Positions 1 through 7,482 of a stretch of 33,548 bases of DNA are shown one piece after another. Made by a program: the position numbers and the translations under genes. Source of the stretch: Caldifarciminota bacterium (lineage in GTDB: Bacteria > Hydrothermota > UBA3073). The notes below the pieces were generated by a model. That model was given only the letters and a program-made list of their open reading frames with translations, had not been told where the DNA came from and did no database searches. The stretch spans positions 1-33,548 of the forward strand of contig JAUWGP010000031.1 of the NCBI GenBank assembly GCA_030606335.1, read 5' to 3'. The first letter of the stretch is position 1. Every line of letters starts with the position of its first letter.

Positions 1-230
1 AATCATCGATTGTCTTTTATTGTAGATATCTGAGTATTAGCTGAAACAAATTTTCCTGCCATTATCTTGTTTTTTCATCTATACAGTAAAGAATGATTAA
101 AATACATTACACTTTGATACAAAAATTGTGCATGTTCTACATATTAAGTAACAGGAATCAATCGGAATAAACCTCATGTTGACCTAATCAACGAATACTC
201 TTTCACTCTGACTTTTTCTCAGCCTATTTA

Positions 231-1157
231 TTAGGAGTTTTTCTCTGGTATTTTGCCAGTTGACCGTAAATTGACAAGTTTATTAAGAAGATCAAACCAA
301 AATGGTGCTCCTTGAGATACAGCAAAAATTGTTACTAGTAATCCCAAGACTTTGTAAATCCAACCTTTTGGAGTAGTTGGTAGTTCTCGAGGGTCTTCAT
401 ATTCATCTGATGTCTTTAACCAACCTATTGGTAACTCAAGCTGTTGAATTTCAGTACTAAGCTCTTTTATCCTTGTATAAGGTATATCTGTTTCAATAGG
501 AGCAGGTAGTTTGGTTTTCTCAATAGCAGCTGCAACCACTGTGGCTCGTAATGTATCGTTACGCCATATGCTATTAGCAATCATAATTGTGTCAATATTA
601 AACACTCCAATACCTATAAGAGCTAAACACAGAATGATTAGTTGCACTTTACGCTTATACCAGCCTGAAACCCTTTCCATCGCATCATCAAACCATTTCT
701 CGAGTCTTTCTATTATTTTATTTAACTCCTCTCCTGTCTCTTCTATAATGGAGAGCAAAAGGCTTCTCAAAAAATTATCTTTGACTTTAGTAATCCTGTT
801 TCTGATATCTTTGAACGCTCTATCCTTGTCCTCACCTTCAGCAGGATTAATAACATCTAGAAAAGCTAGAGCAAAGGAACGAGATGAGATATATGAAGGT
901 TTGCTAACCCTTTTCGGGAAAAAGAAACTTCTTCCCTCCAGGGTAAGCTTTGCAATTAAAGGATGTTCATAGAACATCTTTGTTAGCCCTGCACCTTTTG
1001 GGTCATTTAAAAGATTCCTGATTGCCACCTCAAGATTACGTGAGCGCATTGCTAAGGTCTTTGAGATTAATTCAGTAACTGAGGAACAAATCAAGCTTAA
1101 AATGAAATATACAAACACTAATGCTATTGCTACATCAAATATCTCAGAACCAAACAT
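231..1157 (-). CDS. Conserved hypothetical membrane protein
   Basis: This 308-aa protein has three hydrophobic stretches: one at the N-terminus (about residues 8-33), one in the middle (about 172-195) and one near the C-terminus (about 268-290). A mostly helical, charged domain lies between the first two. The C-terminus carries the phrase GAPFWFDLLNKLVNLR, which I associate with a widespread family of uncharacterised bacterial membrane proteins; I know no established function. A strong Shine-Dalgarno (AGGAGGGG on the minus strand) sits just before the ATG. It lies 105 bp downstream of the hydrolase gene on the same strand and may form a unit with it. The role is unknown; the family resemblance is from memory, not from a search. 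Confidence 0.75.
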   Translation of the reverse strand: MFGSEIFDVAIALVFVYFILSLICSSVTELISKTLAMRSRNLEVAIRNLLNDPKGAGLTKMFYEHPLIAKLTLEGRSFFFPKRVSKPSYISSRSFALAFLDVINPAEGEDKDRAFKDIRNRITKVKDNFLRSLLLSIIEETGEELNKIIERLEKWFDDAMERVSGWYKRKVQLIILCLALIGIGVFNIDTIMIANSIWRNDTLRATVVAAAIEKTKLPAPIETDIPYTRIKELSTEIQQLELPIGWLKTSDEYEDPRELPTTPKGWIYKVLGLLVTIFAVSQGAPFWFDLLNKLVNLRSTGKIPEKNS

Positions 1158-1262
1158 AGCCCCTCCTTTTATTATCTTTGTATTTTAACTAAAAACAAGG
1201 TGACATGGATACATCTTCATTATGTGTCCTTCGCCGGCTCAAAAAATAATATTAGTGGTAAA

Positions 1263-2210
1263 TCAGTCTTGCCAGGAAATCTTCCCCAAAAATCTCAGCA
1301 TGGTTTTAGCCATTTTGGGTTGTAAGAGATAGCCATAAGATTTATGTGGATTTAATTCTCTATTAGCATTTCTATATGGATTATATAGATTCCTATAATC
1401 ACGAAAATCCTTTACAAGCTTCTTCTTTTTCATATACTTAAAGTCATCAGTTAGATTCTGATCATGGCAAACAATGTCACCGAGAGCAGCGAAATTCAAC
1501 CAATAATCAATATTAGTTAGTAATCCTTTGGTTTCAGTATAACCATAGCGCTTACCAAGCAGATAAGCCTGAATCATTTTATCCCCTAATGGGCTACCTA
1601 TCGTGACAAAAAGGGATATTTTCTTACCCCTCATGTCTTCTGCATCTCTATGATGGGAAAAGCGCCATAAAACATCATAAGCAACAAAAGAACCCATACT
1701 GTGACCAATAAGAGCAACTTGCTTGTCTTTTGTTAAGGCCTGACGTAAAGGTGTTTCAAGTTTATCTCGAATCCTGTGTGCTATGTATTGATCTTCCCAG
1801 TAAAGTTGCAATTCTATAAATTTCTTCTTAGTAACATCATCTTTAACTGTAAGAATATTAGCTACAAGATCTACGGCATCGATTCCCTTATCTTTCCAGA
1901 ACTCCATAAATTTTATTCTCTTGAGCGGTACATGAAAGTCGTTGCCTTTTTTTATTCGTAATTTGATAATGTCAGCAAGGGGTTTCTCTAATTCTTTAGG
2001 GTCATCTTCAATGTGATTAGGAATGACATTAGCCCAGTATGCCATTTCAAAAAGATCATCAGCCTGGGTTTCCATATCACTGCCAAGTTCGGAATCATAA
2101 AAACGGACATTTTCGATTAAGCAACGTCTCCAGTTAAAAAGTAGGTGCTCTTTGGGTGGTTTTGAGACCAACCCATGTATAAATATGATCTTGTATTTTG
2201 ATAAATCCAT
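1263..2210 (-). CDS. Alpha/beta-hydrolase (lipase/esterase-like)
   Basis: This 315-aa protein has the marks of an alpha/beta-hydrolase. An early strand ends in FIHG (oxyanion-hole type HG, residues 12-13). The nucleophile elbow is GHSMGS with Ser171. A GSPLGD strand follows, then a candidate acid in ALGD (Asp245) and a candidate His in NPHKSYG (His289). It has no signal peptide or membrane helix, so it is probably cytoplasmic. The long insert between the first strand and the nucleophile resembles lipase-like enzymes that use bulky substrates, but the substrate cannot be read from the sequence. It lies upstream of the membrane protein on the same strand and about 520 bp after the attC-like palindrome, so it may belong to the accessory region. 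The catalytic assignment is inferred from motif order. Confidence 0.75.
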   Translation of the reverse strand: MDLSKYKIIFIHGLVSKPPKEHLLFNWRRCLIENVRFYDSELGSDMETQADDLFEMAYWANVIPNHIEDDPKELEKPLADIIKLRIKKGNDFHVPLKRIKFMEFWKDKGIDAVDLVANILTVKDDVTKKKFIELQLYWEDQYIAHRIRDKLETPLRQALTKDKQVALIGHSMGSFVAYDVLWRFSHHRDAEDMRGKKISLFVTIGSPLGDKMIQAYLLGKRYGYTETKGLLTNIDYWLNFAALGDIVCHDQNLTDDFKYMKKKKLVKDFRDYRNLYNPYRNANRELNPHKSYGYLLQPKMAKTMLRFLGKISWQD

Positions 2211-2732
2211 ATTCAGTTCTCCTTATTTAATAGGCAAAGACTTAGCAACAGAGAAAACAAATAATATTCAAATCGTAAGTAAGAGAAAAAGAATTAGACA
2301 GCCCTTTCAAACCTTTATGTCTGTAATAATATTATAACATAAATTTTCAAATTTTCACCACTTAAAAAAAGCTTAGTTAAATTAAGTGTTATTACCCTCA
2401 AAACATTGCGAAATAATAATCTACAGACTTCACGAAATACCTATAAAATCTATGTATTTGTGTATTGAGTAAATAAAAGAGAGGATATTTGCTTAATCCT
2501 ATTTTAGCGATTTGTTAAATTATATTCAGGTATACCCCAATGCTTCTAAAAAAGGTTTTGGAAAAGGTTAGATCTTCCTGGTGTTATGGACGCAATACAA
2601 CCACTGTGGAATTTGAAGTAGAGAAAGAGATTGTGAGGGTGTAGAGATAAGTTTATAGGTTGTGAATTCATTTGCTAAATGTATCGACTTAAATTTACAA
2701 ATAGAGAAAACATTAAGAAGGAATTAAGTTTT
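2211..2732. other. Gene-poor AT-rich spacer
   Basis: There is no convincing gene here. A plus-strand frame at 2540-2644 could encode 34 residues (MLLKKVLEKVRSSWCYGRN...) but has no ribosome-binding site, and a 42-residue frame is open opposite it. Either could be a gene remnant. The stretch separates the hydrolase from the attC-like palindrome. Confidence 0.5.
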
Positions 2733-2865
2733 ACTTAACGAAAAAGCTCACTTGCCGCCAACATTGCATGGTAGTGAGATTTGAAAAACCACATGCCTTA
2801 ATGCTGGGCAGTATACTCCAAAAACTGTCGTGTTGTTGGCGGTCAAAGACAGTGCCTTGTTATGT
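2733..2865 (-). repeat. attC-like imperfect palindrome (133 bp)
   Basis: Read along the minus strand, the site begins ACATAAC (6 of 7 to RYYYAAC) five bases after the stop codon of the 52-aa ORF and ends GTTAAGT (a full match to GTTRRRY). Inner arms TTGCCGCCAACA (2752-2763) and TGTTGGCGGTCAA (2834-2846) pair over 12 bp with one unpaired base, like the extrahelical bases of attC sites. Further short inverted repeats fill the long loop. The spacing between outer and inner boxes (12 and 12 bp) is longer than in short attC sites, so this is less certain than the site at 4642-4699. Confidence 0.4.
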
Positions 2866-2870
2866 TGCCT

Positions 2871-3029
2871 TTATTTATTTTTGCATTCATTACACTGTTC
2901 CCTTCCAGATGGGCGAGTATTACTTTTTTTCCAACCCTGAGCAGGAAAATGATTTTTCGAACATGACCGCTCCCAATGATAAGTATCACTATTTTCTTTG
3001 TAATAATAGGGTGCTTTTGGCTTTGACAT
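2871..3029 (-). CDS. Small Cys-containing protein (52 aa), putative cassette ORF
   Basis: This short gene was found by eye. A strong Shine-Dalgarno (AAAGGAGG, eight bases before ATG) precedes a 52-residue frame that begins MSKPKAPYYYKENSDTYHWE and ends CNECKNK. It has three cysteines: one at residue 23 after a Trp-containing aromatic patch, and a terminal C-x2-C at 46 and 49. It also has His18 and His27, so a small zinc-binding fold is possible. It is basic and soluble. The stop codon is five bases from the attC-like palindrome, as expected for a cassette gene. The preceding ORF has a related C-terminal pattern (RP-x-G ... C-K). I do not recognise a named family and assign no function. Confidence 0.6.
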   Translation of the reverse strand: MSKPKAPYYYKENSDTYHWERSCSKNHFPAQGWKKSNTRPSGREQCNECKNK

Positions 3030-3050
3030 AATTATAACCTCCTTTTATTA

Positions 3051-3184
3051 TTAACAGCTTTTATTTTCACACTTATTTTCCTCTTCTTTTGATTTGCATT
3101 CATTATCTAACTCACCAGTTGGTGGACGACCTTCGCCACACCAAGTTTCATAATTATAGGTTGCTTAACTATTCTCTTATCCAT
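3051..3184 (-). pseudogene. Frameshifted relative of the 52-aa Cys protein
   Basis: Two frames join to make a plausible 44-residue protein. The first starts at an ATG with AAGGA upstream and reads MDKRIVKQP. The second runs YNYETWCGEGRPPTGELDNE and ends ECKSKEEENKCENKSC just before the next gene. A single missing base near 3155 would explain the break; alone, the second frame has no start codon. The W-x-C, RPP-x-G and Cys-Lys spacing resembles the next ORF, suggesting tandem paralogues. It could also be a sequencing or assembly error, or a true small ORF using an unusual start. It sits between the 438-aa gene and the 52-aa gene on the same strand. Confidence 0.4.
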
Positions 3185-3235
3185 AAAATTCCTTAAATAT
3201 AAATATCAGAGATTTAACTCCACTATAGATACCAA

Positions 3236-4552
3236 TTAAACATTTTTATATCTCTCTAGAGCGGTAAGAAAAGAAATATTACATTCTTGAAGTGCTTCCA
3301 TCTGGATCGAGGTCAGATTTTTTATGAAATTCACTGTGCAATTTTCATCTACAAGAAGTTCTCGTTTTACAGCATCAATAATTTCTCTTTCTGAAGGCGG
3401 ATCAGAAAACTTAAAATCATTTTCTACTTTTAAACATGAAGGACAATAAGGAATTAACGGCTTTTCAATATTTTCAAAGATTTGACGCAGTAAATACGCT
3501 CCGTCTATACGACGATATCCCCGAAAAGCAGCCTTTGGAAGATGTTCATAGATAGGATACGGCTTCCGAAAAATAACCAATTCGCCTTCAAATTTTACTT
3601 CTTCTTCATTCCCAAATTTTTCTCTTTTTAATCTTTTAGAAATTTCATCCCAGTACAGTTTTCCCTTTGCTATTTCTGCTTTATCACGAAGCTCCCTTAA
3701 AATTTCTGTTCGAGATTTCCTGTTTATCAATGTTTCTTTTTGGCATATCCTCCACAGCTCAATCCCTTCTTCAGGATCAATTTCTTTAAGTGAAGCCTCA
3801 TTATCTTTCTGATTTTTAAGAAAATTTATACGATCTTCTTCTGACAGCCCTTCTAAATGAGTTTGAAGCTTAGACTGGAACTTGTCGCCTATTTCCCGAA
3901 ATAAGCTATCAACGAGATAGACAGCACCAATTGTTTTTCTTTTGCTACATCCAGCCCCACCCTGTAATTCTGTATGCTCTTCTCTTGATAATAACTGGAT
4001 ATCGTGTGTCTTAAGTTTATCTAATAAGTAGTTGAAAAGCTCTTCCAATATCTCAGAAAAAATTTCTCTCATTATATCATCATATGAATCTCCACCTGTT
4101 GGTTTTGAATCCTTGATCTCCCCTTTTGCAATTTTCCTCGGATATGACCTCCTCCAGCTCTTCCGTACTCTTTTTCTTATTTTTTTAGCGATATTGTTCC
4201 TTTTCTCCTCATCACCTTCATTAAAAGCATCACGATATTTCTCAAATGAATTTAAAAATTTATTAAAAAAATCTTCTGACCATTTATTTTTTAAACTTTC
4301 AATCGATTCCAGTACTTTTGAGCTGGTTATGATCTCTACGCGGTCAACACAATAAAACCCAAACAAGGACCCTTGTGTGCATTTCTCTCTACTATCTTTG
4401 TGAACGAGAAACACTCGAGAAAGACCTGGGACGACCTCTAAAGGAAATCCCTGGATCCTTCTGCAACAACCCTGTTTTGAAGCTTCGAGAATATAATCTT
4501 CCACATTTTTATATGTCCGACCTACCCAAATAAGAAAATCCATACAAGCCAT
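3236..4552 (-). CDS. Hypothetical protein, 438 aa, accessory region
   Basis: The start at 4552 is preferred because GGAGG lies seven bases before its ATG; the open frame continues 15 codons further upstream without such a site. The N-terminus (MACMDFLIWVGRTYKNVEDY) leads into a compact region with a CC pair and a GFYCVDRVEI strand that looks like a small alpha/beta domain. The middle (about 80-350) is long, charged, Lys/Glu-rich and probably helical. The last part has IPYCPSC, a candidate half of a metal site, and an FRGYRRIDGAYLLRQIF segment. There is no signal peptide or membrane helix. I do not recognise the family well enough to name it. It lies between the two attC-like sites and directly upstream of the small Cys ORFs. 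Confidence 0.65.
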   Translation of the reverse strand: MACMDFLIWVGRTYKNVEDYILEASKQGCCRRIQGFPLEVVPGLSRVFLVHKDSREKCTQGSLFGFYCVDRVEIITSSKVLESIESLKNKWSEDFFNKFLNSFEKYRDAFNEGDEEKRNNIAKKIRKRVRKSWRRSYPRKIAKGEIKDSKPTGGDSYDDIMREIFSEILEELFNYLLDKLKTHDIQLLSREEHTELQGGAGCSKRKTIGAVYLVDSLFREIGDKFQSKLQTHLEGLSEEDRINFLKNQKDNEASLKEIDPEEGIELWRICQKETLINRKSRTEILRELRDKAEIAKGKLYWDEISKRLKREKFGNEEEVKFEGELVIFRKPYPIYEHLPKAAFRGYRRIDGAYLLRQIFENIEKPLIPYCPSCLKVENDFKFSDPPSEREIIDAVKRELLVDENCTVNFIKNLTSIQMEALQECNISFLTALERYKNV

Positions 4553-4641
4553 TAATACCTCCTTAGTGTCTTTTTCGTGAGTACTCAGAAATTCCAAACA
4601 CCTTTATTTTCAACAGCCTGTGAAGATTCCATTTTTCTGAC

Positions 4642-4699
4642 GCCTAATGTTGCAAATCAGCCAACGCAGTAGCGGTCGACTGAATTTGCCTAGTTAGGA
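4642..4699 (-). repeat. attC-like recombination site (58 bp)
   Basis: Read on the minus strand the order is TCCTAAC (R'' box, 6 of 7 to RYYYAAC), a 3-base spacer, GCAAATTCAG (L''), a central imperfect hairpin, CTGATTTGC (L'), a 3-base spacer and ATTAGGC (R' box, 6 of 7 to GTTRRRY). The L arms pair over nine bases with exactly one extra T, the hallmark extrahelical base of attC sites. The length is typical of short attC sites. The 108-aa ORF ends with its stop codon between R'' and L'', a common arrangement in integron cassettes. No integrase is visible in the window. Confidence 0.6.
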
Positions 4700-5016
4700 C
4701 GCTTTAGTAATTTCAGCAATGGTACTGCAGGGTAAATTATGGACTCTACCGTTTCAAATACTGGCCTTAGTATACTGATCCACCGAGAAAGCTGCGTGCT
4801 ATTAGACGACCAGGTTTCCTCAATATCCTTTGCTGCTTCTGTCAAATATTTTTGAAAATCTTCATAATCTTCATGAGCCCTATCTCGCAACACCCTCATT
4901 AGATATTCATGGATAGCCACGACTTCGCCATATCCATCATCCCATGGATCAGTTTCCATGATTTGTTCATATAATTCATGAAGGCGCTTGGACAGTTCTT
5001 TAATCTCTGGATTCAT
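4690..5016 (-). CDS. Hypothetical helical protein (108 aa), putative cassette ORF
   Basis: This small acidic, mostly helical soluble protein begins MNPEIKELSKRLHELYEQIM and ends LKLLKRPN. The terminal Arg-Pro-Asn and the stop codon are encoded by the R'' box of the attC-like site, a pattern seen in integron cassette genes. The start codon is two bases after the stop of the lipoprotein gene, with GGGGAA as ribosome-binding site, so the two genes are almost certainly co-transcribed and may act together. There is no signal peptide. The C-terminal segment (about 85-104) is moderately hydrophobic and might be a weak membrane or protein-contact helix. I do not recognise the family. Confidence 0.65.
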   Translation of the reverse strand: MNPEIKELSKRLHELYEQIMETDPWDDGYGEVVAIHEYLMRVLRDRAHEDYEDFQKYLTEAAKDIEETWSSNSTQLSRWISILRPVFETVESIIYPAVPLLKLLKRPN

Positions 5017-5018
5017 GA

Positions 5019-5495
5019 TTATTCCCCCTTATCACCAATCTTGGTTAATTCGGTCACTGCATCAATTACTGCTTCAATTCTTGAGTTTTCATCAATAGCT
5101 TTAGATATATAAGAGTTAGCAAACCTAATTGCCTTTGTTATTTCTTCAAATTTTACCAACGTTTGTTCTGGTTGTGCACTTTGCTCTAGAACTTTATCGA
5201 TTTGCTTTATTACCACAGGAAAACCTTTTGCAAATCTCTCTAGAGACTTTCTTTCCTCCTCAGAAAGTTTGCTTTGATCAATAGATGAAACGTAAGAATT
5301 GATAAGCACGAGTAGTTTTTTGGCGGAATTTGCCGCTGCTATCGCTGCTTCCCACTCGGCCACAGTAATGGCTGACTGATTGTCAACTGCATTTGCTGAA
5401 ACTTCGACTAACTTTGGAACCTTGTTTGGTATTGATGTGCATCCTGCTAAGATAGATACTAAAAGAGCTACTACTAACTTAGTGTAAATATTCAT
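5019..5495 (-). CDS. Small lipoprotein, helical
   Basis: The product begins MNIYTKLVVALLVSILAGCT: a short basic n-region, a hydrophobic core and a lipobox LAGC, so it should be lipid-anchored after cleavage before Cys. The ATG at 5495 has GGGAG five bases upstream and gives 158 residues; the open frame continues 11 codons upstream, but that would spoil the signal peptide. The mature part is Ala/Lys/Glu-rich, helical and without cysteines, and may be coiled-coil. It is followed after two bases by the 108-aa gene. Small helical lipoproteins of this kind occur in many accessory regions; the function is unknown. Confidence 0.7.
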   Translation of the reverse strand: MNIYTKLVVALLVSILAGCTSIPNKVPKLVEVSANAVDNQSAITVAEWEAAIAAANSAKKLLVLINSYVSSIDQSKLSEEERKSLERFAKGFPVVIKQIDKVLEQSAQPEQTLVKFEEITKAIRFANSYISKAIDENSRIEAVIDAVTELTKIGDKGE

Positions 5496-6191
5496 AAGAA
5501 CTCCCTTTTTATTATTTAGGTCTAACATAGGTTTATCTGTACTAATAAAATAACAATCACGGCTAATCTTAACTATGTAAATCCTCTCTTACCTGTTCTT
5601 TAAACCCAATTATTCCCTTAATTTATAAGCATTTTGATAAAAGATATGGATCTTAACCACTAAGTGTGGAGATTATATAGACCTTCTATAATTTCATAGA
5701 TACTCACTCTGATTTTACACTCTTTTAGTAATGATGGCAAGTAAAATCTTACCCTCCTTTTAAGTAACTAATAATTATAGCTAATATATTCATTTTTCAT
5801 TTCCCTTCACTATATTAAAGAGCAAAAAGCGTGTCACTTTGAGTGTAATTATCTGTAACGACTGAATAAATAAGGGATTAAAAAATTTACATCTTAGGGA
5901 GGGTATTTAAGTGGGTTAAAAAAGTGTAAAGAAACTTTACACTTTTTGATAGGTGTGTAAAGAAACTTTACACTTTTTAGAAGTTGATATTTTGTCTAAT
6001 TTTGGCCATCATATGGTTATATAAGGACTTGGGGGGATTTGCTCTGAAATTGGGACAAGAATAAAGTGTCCAAAAACATCGTGAAAGTGTAAAGAAACTT
6101 TACACTTTATCTTAACCAAATTATATTTATATATTTTATATATCAATAGTTGAAAAATTTTTAGAATTAATGTAGGAGTTGTTTTAATGTA
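5496..6191. other. Long gene-free spacer beside the truncated comM
   Basis: No gene is visible in about 700 bp of AT-rich sequence. The stretch holds three copies of a strong palindrome (5919-5947, 5955-5973, 6084-6108) and ends where the comM reading frame breaks off. It is the best candidate for the boundary of the accessory region and for the control region of the lipoprotein gene. Confidence 0.6.
5919..6108. repeat. Three copies of the palindrome GTGTAAAG-aaa-CTTTACAC
   Basis: Copy 1 (5919-5947) has a perfect 13-bp stem, copy 2 (5955-5973) 8 bp and copy 3 (6084-6108) 11 bp; all share the same AAA centre. Copies 1 and 2 are 31 bp apart centre to centre, about three helical turns. They could be operator sites for a dimeric regulator of the lipoprotein operon, RNA hairpins or a short mobile repeat. 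No matching regulator gene is identified nearby. Confidence 0.55.
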
Positions 6192-7301
6192 TTAGCTTAG
6201 TAGGTATTTTTCGTTCTTTTCTGGTGTTATATGTTCGGAGCTGCACGGACAGGGATTCATTGCTGCCACAAGCATAAATCTTGATGGGAATGTAAGAGAT
6301 ATGGCTGCCCTTGATATAGTAACCCTGCCGTCCTCCATTGGTTGTCTTAGGACCTCTAAGACATTCTTGTTGAATTCAGGCAGTTCATCGAGGAATAAAA
6401 CTCCGTTATGAGCAAGGGAAACCTCGCCTGGCCTTGGGTACTGTCCCCCACCAATAAGACCTGCATCCGAGACAGTGTGGTGAGGACTTCTAAATGGTCT
6501 TGTAGCAACAATAGCCTTACCAGCAAGAGCTCCTATAACAGAATGTATCTTTGTCGTCTCAAGGGATTCTGGGAGTGTTAGTTCGGGCAATACTGATGGA
6601 AGCCTCCTTGCAAGCATTGTTTTACCAGAACCAGGAGGCCCGATCATAAGGAGGTTATGTCCTCCAGCAGCAGCCACCTCAAGGGCACGTTTTGCACTCT
6701 CCTGTCCTTTTACATCAGAGAAGTCCTCAGTATACTGAGATGCTGATTCCCAGACCTCGTCGAGATTTACCTTACAGGGTAAAATATCTATCTCATCATT
6801 AAGAAACTGAACAGTCTCTTTAAGGCTCTTTACTGAATAGACCTCGATATCCTGTGTGATGGCTGCCTCCTTAGCGTTTACCTCAGGCACAATCATTTTA
6901 GTAAGACCGTTTGCTTTACACGAAAGTGCCATAGGGAGTGCTCCTCTTATTCCTCTGAGTGTTCCATCGAGAGAGAGTTCGCCTGCAATAACCGTCTGTT
7001 CGAGTTTATCAGGTTTTACTGCACCATTGGCAGCAAGAATCCCTATTGCTATAGGAAGGTCGAATCCAGACCCTTCTTTCTTTATATCAGCAGGTGCTAG
7101 GTTTACTGTGATTCTCTTTAAAGGGAGTTCTAATTCCGAATTCTTTATTGCAGTTTCTACCCTGTTTTTTGATTCCTTTACTGCTGCATCGGGTAAACCA
7201 ACGGTTGAGAAGGTAGGAACACCCCTTGAGAGGTCAACCTCTACCATAACAAGGTATGCATCTATACCTAAAACTGCTTCTGAATTAATTCTTGCAACCA
7301 T
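6192..7301 (-). CDS. comM: ComM/YifB-family AAA+ ATPase, C-terminally truncated (probable pseudogene)
   Basis: The N-terminal domain ([24 protein letters not shown]) and the Mg-chelatase-type AAA+ core are clear: Walker A GPPGSGKT at about 221-228 and Walker B GVLFLDE at about 300-306, counted from the ATG at 7301. The product is about 369 residues, whereas the family is usually around 500. After MNPCPC the usual metal-binding loop is missing, the text resumes as a recognisable TPEKNEKYL and then stops, so the sensor-2 part and the C-terminal domain are lost. ComM-type helicases assist integration of transformed DNA in some bacteria. No ribosome-binding site is visible: the start overlaps a CACAGATTACACAGATT repeat. 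A GTG two codons upstream is the alternative start. Confidence 0.8.
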   Translation of the reverse strand: MVARINSEAVLGIDAYLVMVEVDLSRGVPTFSTVGLPDAAVKESKNRVETAIKNSELELPLKRITVNLAPADIKKEGSGFDLPIAIGILAANGAVKPDKLEQTVIAGELSLDGTLRGIRGALPMALSCKANGLTKMIVPEVNAKEAAITQDIEVYSVKSLKETVQFLNDEIDILPCKVNLDEVWESASQYTEDFSDVKGQESAKRALEVAAAGGHNLLMIGPPGSGKTMLARRLPSVLPELTLPESLETTKIHSVIGALAGKAIVATRPFRSPHHTVSDAGLIGGGQYPRPGEVSLAHNGVLFLDELPEFNKNVLEVLRQPMEDGRVTISRAAISLTFPSRFMLVAAMNPCPCSSEHITPEKNEKYLLS

Positions 7302-7376
7302 AGCCACAGATTACACAGATTGAAAAGATTTAGAAATATGACATGTTGTCCTATAATTCATATTAACCACAGATTC

Positions 7377-7440
7377 ACCCTGTTAAATATTTATAAAGCA
7401 AATTGTTTGTAGTCACAAATCGGGTTTTATTTCACAGGGT
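7377..7440. repeat. Dispersed inverted repeat, family ACCCYGTKAAATA, copy 1
   Basis: The arms ACCCTGTTAAATA (7377-7389) and TATTTCACAGGGT (7428-7440) pair at 12 of 13 positions around a 38-base spacer. Copies at 12524-12587 and 29384-29411 share the arms and a flanking CAGATT, but the spacer differs. Confidence 0.65.
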
Positions 7441-7482
7441 AGATGGTTTCTTTAGGTAAAAAATAATTTAATAATCCGACGA

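Noticed and set aside
1207-1229. Hairpin GGATACAT/ATGTGTCC between the hydrolase and membrane-protein genes, considered as a terminator
   Set aside because: The stem has a mismatch at the DNA level and the T-run begins about ten bases later, so termination is not convincing. It also does not fit an attC layout.
2540-2644. 34-codon plus-strand frame MLLKKVLEKV...
   Set aside because: There is no ribosome-binding site, the opposite strand is also open, and no family is recognised. It may be a gene remnant, but support is too thin to list as a gene.
2768-3031. 87-codon plus-strand open frame
   Set aside because: It lies opposite the 52-aa gene, which has a strong ribosome-binding site, and overlaps the attC-like palindrome.
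5919-6108. Possible CRISPR-like or origin repeats
   Set aside because: The spacing is irregular (31 and about 132 bp between centres), there are only three copies, and no cas, dnaA or plasmid replication gene is adjacent.
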